Shown: positions 1-6,935 of the stretch, piece after piece
How positions within the stretch are numbered: position 1 is the stretch's first letter
How the letters are laid out: the number at the start of each line of letters is the position of its first letter
DNA from: DATMER01 sp034667225
GTDB lineage: Bacteria; Acidobacteriota; Thermoanaerobaculia; Multivoradales; UBA5704
DNA length: 64,000 nucleotides
Direction: 5' to 3'
Assembly: GCA_034667225.1 (NCBI GenBank)
Contig: JAXDKG010000045.1
Span: forward strand, 62,001 to 126,000
Position numbers and translations under genes: made by a program
Notes under the pieces: generated by a model
Seen by the model: only the letters and a program-made list of their open reading frames with translations
What the model was told of the DNA's origin: nothing
The model's database searches: none

Positions 1-861
1 GGCGTAAAAGCATTGCAGAACATCAACCTGACCATACCGGCGGGGATGTTCGGGCTGCTTGGCCCGAATGGCGCCGGGAAATCGACGCTGATGCGGACTC
101 TGGCGACGCTGCAGGAGCCGGATGAAGGGAGCATCCGATTGGGAAACCTCGACGTCATTCGGCAGAAGGAAGCCGTGCGCCAGACGCTCGGCTACCTGCC
201 GCAGGACTTCGGTCTGTATCAGGACATCGCGGCCGAGAAGCTCCTCGACCATTTCGCGATCCTGGAAGGAATCGTCGATCGCACGGAACGCCGTTCTGTC
301 GTCGAGGCGCTGCTGCACCAGACGAACCTCTGGGATAGGCGCAAGCAGAAGCTCGGCGGCTTCTCCGGCGGCATGCGCCAGCGCTTCGGCATCGCCCTCG
401 CGCTCCTCGGCAATCCGCAACTGCTCATCGTCGACGAACCGACAGCAGGTCTCGATCCCGCGGAGCGAGTGCGCTTCCTCAACCTACTCAGCGAGCTGGG
501 AGAGAACAGCATCGTCATTCTCTCCACGCACATCGTCGAAGACGTCTCCGAGCTCTGCACGCGCATGGCCATCATCGACAAGGGACAGATCCTGCTGGAA
601 TCGGAGCCGCTCCGCGCGGTCGAGACGATGCGAGGGAGCGTGTGGGAACGGGTCGTGGCGAAGGACGAGCTGCCGGCAGTCGAGCGTGACTACAACGTGC
701 TCTCGACGAAGCTGCTCGCGGGAAAGACCGTCGTCCGCGTCTATGACGAGACGCAGCCCTCGCCCGCGTTCCACGCCGTCGGGCCCGAATTGCACGACGT
801 CTACTTCAGCGTCATGGGTGGCCACTACCGTCGTCCCGCCGCACTCGAGGCAGTACGATGA
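1..861 (+). CDS. ABC transporter ATP-binding protein (5' end cut by window)
   Basis: Nucleotide-binding subunit of an ABC-2 type transporter; it would hydrolyse ATP on the cytoplasmic side to drive the permease encoded next. The frame is open from base 1 (reads VKALQNINLTIPAG), so the first few codons lie outside the window and the apparent TTG start at 13 is not real. Walker A is GPNGAGKS, the Q-loop is YLPQDFGLY, the signature is FSGGMRQR, and Walker B is LLIVDEPTAGLDP followed by the STH switch histidine. The gene overlaps the permease by 4 nt (ATGA), so the two are co-translated. Substrate unknown; the fusion partner's peptidase domain suggests a peptide or protein role, which is inference. 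Confidence 0.93.
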   Translation, partial: GVKALQNINLTIPAGMFGLLGPNGAGKSTLMRTLATLQEPDEGSIRLGNLDVIRQKEAVRQTLGYLPQDFGLYQDIAAEKLLDHFAILEGIVDRTERRSVVEALLHQTNLWDRRKQKLGGFSGGMRQRFGIALALLGNPQLLIVDEPTAGLDPAERVRFLNLLSELGENSIVILSTHIVEDVSELCTRMAIIDKGQILLESEPLRAVETMRGSVWERVVAKDELPAVERDYNVLSTKLLAGKTVVRVYDETQPSPAFHAVGPELHDVYFSVMGGHYRRPAALEAVR

Positions 862-3800
862 CGAAGCTACTCGCAGTCTTCCGTTTCGAGCTCGCCTATC
901 ACTTCCGCCGCGCTTCGACTCTCTTCTACTTTCTGATCGTATTCAGCATGTGCAGCGCGCTCATGCAGGTCATGGCCGGTGGGTCGCGCGACGACGGCAG
1001 CTTCAACTCCCCGTTCACCTTGCTGGTGATCACGGTCCTCGGGAGCATGCTGGCGCTGGCGATGATGGCCGGCTTCGCCGGCGATGCCGCGGCGCGCGAC
1101 ACGAATACCCGCGCCGACTCACTCTTCTACACCTCGCCGGTCGGGAAGCGCGCCTACATCCTCGGTCGCTTCCTCGGCACGTTCACGATGAGCGCGCTGC
1201 TGCTGCTCGCGTTTCCTGCAGGGTGCCTGCTCGCGAGCGTCATGCCTTGGGTCGATCCCTCGAGGCTCCTCCCGATTCGCCTCTCCGCCTATCTCGCCCC
1301 TTACTTCTTCTTCGCACTGCCGAATGCGTTCGTAGGAACGGCTCTGCTCTTCGGCGCCGCGCTGGTCACCCGTCGCGCGACGGCGAGCTATGCGGCCGGC
1401 GCGTTTCTCTTCTTTTCCGCATTGATCTGCGGAAAGTTGCTGGCGCCGCAGCTGGGCGTCAGCGTCGCGACGCTGCTCGACCCGCTCGGCTTCACGACCA
1501 TCAACTCGCTCCTGCTCTCACTGACTCCGCTGCAGAAGGATGCGTTCGTCGTGCGGCTCGACGATAATCTCGTGACCAGTCGGCTGCTCTGGATCGCAAT
1601 CGCGACGAGCGCCGTGGCGGCGGCGCACGCGCGCTTCCGCTTCGCCCATCACGCCGTCGGTCGCGAATCGACGGCAGTCACTTCGAGGCCGACCGACGCA
1701 AGCCGCGCCGGCGCGATCACGAGCACGGTACCGGCGGCACGGCGCGTATTTGACGCCTCGACGAGGCTGCGCCAACTGCGCGCGATCACGGTGCGCTCGT
1801 TCCGGGAGCTCCACGCCAGCCGCGCATGGTGGATCGTGCCGCTCCTGGCGCTCCTCTTCATCCTGCAAGCGCCGGCGCTCGCCACGAACGAGCTCGGAGT
1901 TCCCGGACCATTGACGACCGCTCGCCTGGTCGAATTCCTCACCGGCGACATCTCCATATTGGTCACATTGCTCATCGCGTTATCGGCCGGAGAGCTGGTG
2001 TGGCGCGAGCGCGGTGCGCGCATGCACGCCCTCGCCGGCGTTACACCTGTAGCCGACTCGCTCTCGGTCACCGGCAAGTTTCTCGGGCTCGCGTTGATGC
2101 TGGCCGCCGCGCTCACGGTCTTCCTGGCCGCGGGACTCGCGGTTCAGACGATCTACGGCGCCGATGAATACGACCTCGTGCTCTACGCACAACTCCTCTA
2201 CGGATTGCTGCTGCCCGAGTATCTGCTGTTCGCGGCGCTCGCGATGATCATTCACGTCATCGTGAATCAAAAGTACGTGGCCAACGTGGTCGTCGTGCTC
2301 ACCCCTTTCGCCAGAGACCTCATTCAGAGCCTCGGCGTCGAAAACAAACTGCTGCTGTACGGCAGTCTGCCGGTGTGGATGCATTCGGAGATCTCCGGCT
2401 TCAGTCCGGGGACGGAAGCGCGCCTCTGGTTCACCCTCTATTTCGGCGGTTGGGCGCTGCTCTTCGCGCTCGCGACGTACCTCTTCTGGGTTCGCGGCGA
2501 GGAGCGCGACCTGCGACAGCGAATCGCGCTCGCGCGTCGACGCGTCACCCGCGCGTCCGCGACGATCGGCGCAACGGCGCTCTCCATCATCGTCGGCGCC
2601 GGCGCGTTCATCTTCTACAATACGCACATCCGCCACGATTTCCTCACGACTGCGGAGACGGAGCAGCGCCGCGCCGAGTTCGAGCGTCGCTACGGCCGCT
2701 ACGCGTCCCTCCCGCAGCCGATCCTCGCCGCAACGAAGCTGCACGTCGAGTTCTATCCGCAGCACCGTGAGGCGACGATCCGCGGCACGCATCGTCTCGA
2801 GAATCGCAGCGACGCGCGAATCGACACGATCCAGGTCGCCACCTCACCGGATGCCGACACCACGATCGTTTCCTTCGACCGCCCATCGCGCCTTACCGTC
2901 GACGACGATCTGAATTACAGGATCTACAAGCTCGATCAGGCGCTGGAACCGGGAGAGTCGCTCGAGATGCGCTTCGGCGTCGCGATCGCGACGCGTCTGT
3001 TCCAGAGCCAGGCGACTCCGCCGGTTGTGCGCAACGGCTCGTTCATCACGCACCGGCCGCGCGACGGCGTGCACTGGCTCCCGGTCGTCGGCTATCCGGC
3101 CGCTCGTGAGCTCGATGACCCCGGGATCCGCAAGGCATACGGGCTGCGCGAACGCTCACCGTATCCGCGCCTCGGCGAGGTTCCGGTCGGCAGTGAGCAG
3201 CGAGGATACGAGGCGATCGAGCTCGAGACGATCGTCGGAACGGACGCCGGCCAGATTGGCGTGGCGCCCGGGATCGCGCGCCGCAGCTGGACGGAGGCGA
3301 GCCGCCGCTATGTGCATTACGTCACTGAGGCGCCGATCAGCAACGCCTGGACGATCACCTCGGCGAACTACGCTGTGCATCGTGCGCGGTGGCGCCCTGC
3401 AGCAGGGTCACAGCAGCCGATCGACATCGAGATCTTCCACCACCCCACGCACACAGCGAATCTCGAACGGATGGTCCGCGCGGCGCAGGCATCGCTCGAC
3501 TACAACACTCGAGCGTTCGGCCCTTACCGATACCGGCAGCTGCGGCTTGTCGAGTTTCCCAGCCATGCATCGGTGGGAGGCATGACCGCGCACAGCAGCC
3601 TCGTGATGTATGCGGAAGGCATGTCGCTCTTACGACCCGCGAATGACCCGCGCAAGATCGATTTCCTGTTTGCCGTCGTCGCCCACGAGGTCGGCCACCA
3701 GTGGTGGGGCCATCAGCTCACGCCGGCGTTCGTCGAAGGGGCGCCGTTCCTCGCGGAGAGCCTCTCCTGGTACAGCGCGATGCTCGCGGTCGAACAGACG

Positions 3801-4460
3801 CTTGGTCGCGATCACCTGCAGCGGCTGCTCGACGTGCTGCGCGCCGACTACATGCAACCAAACCAGCCGCGCACCGTCCCGCTGCTGCAGGCGATCGAAG
3901 CCGTCGACAGCTATCGCAGAGGTCCATTCGCGATGTACGCGCTGCGCGAGGCCATGGGCGTCGAGCCGGTGAACCGTGCACTCCGCAATCTTCTGGCGAA
4001 GTTCCCGCCGGGACGCCCGCCGTATCCGACATCGCTCGACTTCTACTCCGAGTTGCGCGCCGCGACCCCGGCGTCGTCGCACGCGCTGCTGCGTGATCTC
4101 TTTGAAGAGATCACCTTCTGGGAGCTCAGCGCGAAACGCATTGACGTAAGGCCCGACGGTCAAGGTGCCTACCGCGTGACGCTGCACGTGGACGCACAGA
4201 AGCTGAAGGGCGACAACACCGGCACAGAACGGGCGGTAGCGATGGACAATCTCGTCGAAATCCTCATCTACGACGCCGATCGCAAGCCGCTCCACCGCGC
4301 GCCGCAACACCTCCGCTCAGGGCCGCAGACGCTCGAATTCACCCTGCCACGCTCTCCCGCAGGCGCCATCATCGACCCCGATCACGAGCTGCTGGATCGC
4401 CAGCCGGCGGACAACGAGATCACGGTGGAATCGACGGAGAGCTTCCGCAAGGTGAACTGA
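858..4460 (+). CDS. ABC-2 permease fused to M1-family metallopeptidase domain
   Basis: A 1200-residue inner-membrane fusion. Roughly residues 1-590 hold about a dozen hydrophobic helices in two six-helix permease-like blocks (first helix near residue 20, last near 575). Residues ~610-1190 are an extracytoplasmic M1 aminopeptidase-like domain. The zinc site is VAHEVGHQWWGHQ near residue 943; the third ligand is probably the Glu of LAES, 19 residues after the second His instead of the 18 usual in free M1 enzymes. The GAMEN exopeptidase motif is absent; the equivalent place reads GGMTAHSS. Such permease-peptidase fusions are a known bacterial family of unclear substrate. Translationally coupled to the upstream ATPase. 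Whether the domain cuts peptides or only binds them cannot be told from sequence. Confidence 0.88.
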   Translation: MTKLLAVFRFELAYHFRRASTLFYFLIVFSMCSALMQVMAGGSRDDGSFNSPFTLLVITVLGSMLALAMMAGFAGDAAARDTNTRADSLFYTSPVGKRAYILGRFLGTFTMSALLLLAFPAGCLLASVMPWVDPSRLLPIRLSAYLAPYFFFALPNAFVGTALLFGAALVTRRATASYAAGAFLFFSALICGKLLAPQLGVSVATLLDPLGFTTINSLLLSLTPLQKDAFVVRLDDNLVTSRLLWIAIATSAVAAAHARFRFAHHAVGRESTAVTSRPTDASRAGAITSTVPAARRVFDASTRLRQLRAITVRSFRELHASRAWWIVPLLALLFILQAPALATNELGVPGPLTTARLVEFLTGDISILVTLLIALSAGELVWRERGARMHALAGVTPVADSLSVTGKFLGLALMLAAALTVFLAAGLAVQTIYGADEYDLVLYAQLLYGLLLPEYLLFAALAMIIHVIVNQKYVANVVVVLTPFARDLIQSLGVENKLLLYGSLPVWMHSEISGFSPGTEARLWFTLYFGGWALLFALATYLFWVRGEERDLRQRIALARRRVTRASATIGATALSIIVGAGAFIFYNTHIRHDFLTTAETEQRRAEFERRYGRYASLPQPILAATKLHVEFYPQHREATIRGTHRLENRSDARIDTIQVATSPDADTTIVSFDRPSRLTVDDDLNYRIYKLDQALEPGESLEMRFGVAIATRLFQSQATPPVVRNGSFITHRPRDGVHWLPVVGYPAARELDDPGIRKAYGLRERSPYPRLGEVPVGSEQRGYEAIELETIVGTDAGQIGVAPGIARRSWTEASRRYVHYVTEAPISNAWTITSANYAVHRARWRPAAGSQQPIDIEIFHHPTHTANLERMVRAAQASLDYNTRAFGPYRYRQLRLVEFPSHASVGGMTAHSSLVMYAEGMSLLRPANDPRKIDFLFAVVAHEVGHQWWGHQLTPAFVEGAPFLAESLSWYSAMLAVEQTLGRDHLQRLLDVLRADYMQPNQPRTVPLLQAIEAVDSYRRGPFAMYALREAMGVEPVNRALRNLLAKFPPGRPPYPTSLDFYSELRAATPASSHALLRDLFEEITFWELSAKRIDVRPDGQGAYRVTLHVDAQKLKGDNTGTERAVAMDNLVEILIYDADRKPLHRAPQHLRSGPQTLEFTLPRSPAGAIIDPDHELLDRQPADNEITVESTESFRKVN

Positions 4461-4475
4461 CGATAAAAGGAGACC

Positions 4476-4535
4476 ATGATGCTGGCCGCGGTACCCATGC
4501 CGGTGGGCTTCCGCGGAAGGATCATGCGGCGTTAG
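4476..4535 (+). other. possible 19-residue mini-ORF between two genes
   Basis: A short ORF (MMLAAVPMPVGFRGRIMRR) starts 4 nt after an AGGAG ribosome-binding site (4469-4473) and ends at a TAG that lies inside the -10-like hexamer of the next gene. It could be a small protein or leader peptide, or chance. There is no similarity I recognise. Confidence 0.2.
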
Positions 4536-4538
4536 AAT
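4533..4538 (+). promoter_or_regulatory. -10-like TAGAAT, 8 nt before the start of the small lipoprotein
   Basis: TAGAAT is followed by 8 nt and then the ATG at 4547. Transcription would begin at or next to the start codon, giving a leaderless mRNA. No ribosome-binding site is visible for that gene and no convincing -35 box. Confidence 0.45.
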
Positions 4539-4546
4539 CAAGTCCG

Positions 4547-4969
4547 ATGAAAATGAAGGCAGGTCTTCTGATCCTGTTCCTGGCAGTATTGCAGTCGGGG
4601 CAACTGGGTTGCTCGCGGACGGTCTCGTCGTTGTCCAAGGAGAAGGCAGGCTGGGATTATGTAGAGGCCGCGTGGGGCGGAGCCAAGGCGGGTCCGGTCG
4701 AGGTAGAGGGAGACATCCTGAAGATACCGCTCCTGCTCCATGTTCACGAATCGACCCGCGCGGACTCGTCGATCTGCATCTACGACCCGGCCGGCAAGGT
4801 CCGCGGCAAGCGGATCCGGGTCCGCCTCGATCGGGGAATCTGCAGCAACTCGGCGGCGCGTCTCACGGTCGTCGAGATCCCGAAGCCGGCCGCGGGAGAG
4901 TACGAGATCGTCTACGACGATTTTTTCGCGAGATATCCGGTGATCGGAAAAACGGTCATCTCAGACTGA
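4547..4969 (+). CDS. small exported lipoprotein of unknown function
   Basis: 140 residues. The N-terminus MKMKAGLLILFLAVLQSGQLGCSR is a signal peptide ending in a lipobox (QLGC), so the mature protein should be lipid-anchored at Cys22 and lie in the periplasm or on the outer membrane. The rest is a single small domain, predicted mostly beta, ending KTVISD. I recognise no family. It has its own putative leaderless promoter and overlaps the convergent hydrolase gene by 14 nt at the 3' end. Confidence 0.75.
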   Translation: MKMKAGLLILFLAVLQSGQLGCSRTVSSLSKEKAGWDYVEAAWGGAKAGPVEVEGDILKIPLLLHVHESTRADSSICIYDPAGKVRGKRIRVRLDRGICSNSAARLTVVEIPKPAAGEYEIVYDDFFARYPVIGKTVISD

Positions 4970-5792
4970 GCCATTCGACCAGATCCCGCAAGACCCGCTC
5001 CTTCCCGATCTCGTTGAAGATCTCGTGGAAGAAGTCGTCGTAGACCTTCAGGGTCTTGTCCAGGCTGCCGAGGCGCTGGAAGATCTGGCGTCCGCGGTCG
5101 GGCTCGGCGATGGGGTCGGCCGAGCCGATCATCATGAGGACCGGGAGACGGATCTCCGCGGCCCGCTCCAGCACTTCCTCCTGCGCCTCCCTCGTCTGGA
5201 AGAACCAACGCGCGTTGAAGGTCTTGAAGACCAGCGGATCGGCGATATAGGCCTCGACGACGGCGGGGTCGTGGCTCAGCGCCTTGGCCTCGATGGGACT
5301 CTTCGTCAGCAGGGTCGGCGCCAGGTGGGAGGCCGCCGTGGCCATCGCCTCCTTGAGGAAGTTGACGTCCGTGGCGAGGTGGAGATAGGGGCTGCTCACC
5401 GCCAGCGCCGCGAACGCCTCCGGACGGTCGAGGACATACCGCAGCGACAGCAACCCGCCCAGGCTGTGGCCCACCAGGAAGCGGGGGAGCGAATCCTGCG
5501 GCAGCTCCGCGACGAAGAGGTCCAGGTCGTCCAGGTAGTCCTGGAATTGGAGGACGTGCCCGCGCACCCCTTCGGACTGACCGTGCCCGCGCAGATCCAG
5601 GGCGTGGCAGTCGTAACCGGCTCCGGTCAGAGCTTCGATCACATGCGGATAACGGCCTATGTGCTCGGCGTAGCCGTGGACCAGGACGACCCGGGCGCGG
5701 GGAGCGGGGGAGGGCCCCGAGGAGGGGAATCGCCAGGTGGACAGCGCGAGGCCATCCTGGGTCCGGATCGTGGAACGGGTCTCCGAGGGCAC
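4956..5792 (-). CDS. alpha/beta hydrolase, lysophospholipase / monoacylglycerol lipase type
   Basis: 278 residues from a GTG start at 5792. Serine hydrolase of the Hydrolase_4 family, expected to cleave monoacylglycerols or lysophospholipids in the cytoplasm. VVLVHGYAEHIGRY (about residues 35-48) is the oxyanion-hole HG motif typical of monoglyceride lipases; LVGHSLGGLLSL (near 108-119) carries the nucleophile Ser; the acid is likely in MIGSADPI, and the His is in DDFFHEIFNE. Length is normal for the family. It is monocistronic, divergent from the LacI operon and convergent with the small lipoprotein gene. Substrate is not determinable from sequence. Confidence 0.88.
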   Translation of the reverse strand: MPSETRSTIRTQDGLALSTWRFPSSGPSPAPRARVVLVHGYAEHIGRYPHVIEALTGAGYDCHALDLRGHGQSEGVRGHVLQFQDYLDDLDLFVAELPQDSLPRFLVGHSLGGLLSLRYVLDRPEAFAALAVSSPYLHLATDVNFLKEAMATAASHLAPTLLTKSPIEAKALSHDPAVVEAYIADPLVFKTFNARWFFQTREAQEEVLERAAEIRLPVLMMIGSADPIAEPDRGRQIFQRLGSLDKTLKVYDDFFHEIFNEIGKERVLRDLVEWLSLR

Positions 5793-5812
5793 GGCGCGAG
5801 CCTAACAGATCC

Positions 5813-5842
5813 TTGACAGCGGCCGGAGAGGGGGTCTACAGT
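5813..5842 (+). promoter_or_regulatory. promoter of the lacI-type operon
   Basis: TTGACA (5813-5818) is a perfect -35. With an 18-nt spacer it pairs with TACAGT (5837-5842) as -10. The predicted transcript start near 5849 lies just upstream of the operator. Confidence 0.65.
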
Positions 5843-5851
5843 CACCCCGGA

Positions 5852-5865
5852 TGTAAACGGTTACA
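5852..5865 (+). promoter_or_regulatory. LacI-family operator, autoregulatory
   Basis: TGTAAACGGTTACA is a near-perfect 14-bp dyad (6 of 7 half-site bases match) with the central CG step typical of LacI/GalR operators. It covers about +3 to +16 of the predicted transcript and ends 5 nt before the GTG start of the regulator gene. The same box recurs at 30231-30244. Confidence 0.75.
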
Positions 5866-5870
5866 CCGCC

Positions 5871-6935
5871 GTGAACGATCCCATCAATCGTCCTTCCTCG
5901 CCGCCCGCCGCCACCATCAAACAGGTGGCCCGAGAGGCAGGTGTATCCGTCGCGACCGTCTCCCGGGTGCTCAACGAGAAGGGGCCGGTGCGGGAAGAGA
6001 CCCGGCAGCGCATCCTGGAAGTCGCGGGGCGCCTCGGCTACTCGCCCAACGCCGCGGCCCGCAGCCTCAGCACCCGCAAGACGGGCACCATCGGCGTCCT
6101 GCTTCCCGATCTCTACGGCGAGTTCTTCTCCGAGGTGATCCGCGGCCTGGACCTCGCGGCGCGGCGCAGCGGCTACCACATCCTCGTGTCGAGCTCGCAC
6201 AGCGACCGCAGCGAGGTCGAGGACGTGCTGCGCACCCTGCGCGGCCGGGTCGACGGCCTGATCGTGATGTCGCCCGAAGCGGGCGCCGTGACTCTCCAGG
6301 CCAACTTGCCCGGCACGCTGCCGATCGTGCTCCTGAATGCCCGCGCCGAGGGGAGCAGCTTCGACTCGATCAACCTCGACAACTATGGCGGCGCGGCCGC
6401 CATGGTCCGCCACCTGGCCGGGCTCGGCCACCGCCGGATCGCTCACGTCAAGGGCGCGCCGGGCAACAACGACGCCCTGGAGCGCCTGATCGGGTACCGC
6501 GAAGCCATGCGGTCGCTGTTCGGAACGGCGACGGAGGATCTCGAGCTCGAGGGGGACTTCAGCGAGGAGTCGGGCGACCGCGCCGGCCGCGAGATCCTGA
6601 GCATGAATTCCCGTCCCGACGCGGTGTTCGCGGCCAACGACGCCATGGCCATCGGCCTGCTTCACGCCTTCCAGAAAGCCGGAGTGAAAGTCCCTGAGGA
6701 GGTCGCGGTCGCGGGCTTCGACGACATCCCCATTGCCCGGTTCCTCACTCCTCCTCTCACGACCGTGGGCGTCGCCATCGCCGATCTCGGCGCCTGCGCG
6801 ATCGAGCGATTGCTCCAGGTCATGAAGCGCGGAGAGGTCCGGGAAGGTCAGCACGAGGTGCTGCCCACGACCCTCGTCGTCCGAGGATCGTGCGGCGGCG
6901 TCTTTTTGGATACCCCATCAAGGAGGAGTGTATGA
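5871..6935 (+). CDS. LacI/GalR-family transcriptional regulator
   Basis: 354 residues from a GTG start. The N-terminal helix-turn-helix and hinge read ATIKQVAREAGVSVATVSRV and, further on, YSPNAAARSL (about residues 14-67). A periplasmic-binding-protein-like effector domain follows (VLLPDLYGEFFSEVIRGL, AVAGFDDIPIARFLTPPLTTV). It should repress the downstream operon until a sugar, probably an oligosaccharide from the glycan degraded here, binds. An operator lies immediately upstream and a second in the promoter of the GH1 gene at 28871-30214. Its stop overlaps the TonB receptor start (ATGA at 6932), so it is the first gene of the operon. Confidence 0.92.
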   Translation: MNDPINRPSSPPAATIKQVAREAGVSVATVSRVLNEKGPVREETRQRILEVAGRLGYSPNAAARSLSTRKTGTIGVLLPDLYGEFFSEVIRGLDLAARRSGYHILVSSSHSDRSEVEDVLRTLRGRVDGLIVMSPEAGAVTLQANLPGTLPIVLLNARAEGSSFDSINLDNYGGAAAMVRHLAGLGHRRIAHVKGAPGNNDALERLIGYREAMRSLFGTATEDLELEGDFSEESGDRAGREILSMNSRPDAVFAANDAMAIGLLHAFQKAGVKVPEEVAVAGFDDIPIARFLTPPLTTVGVAIADLGACAIERLLQVMKRGEVREGQHEVLPTTLVVRGSCGGVFLDTPSRRSV

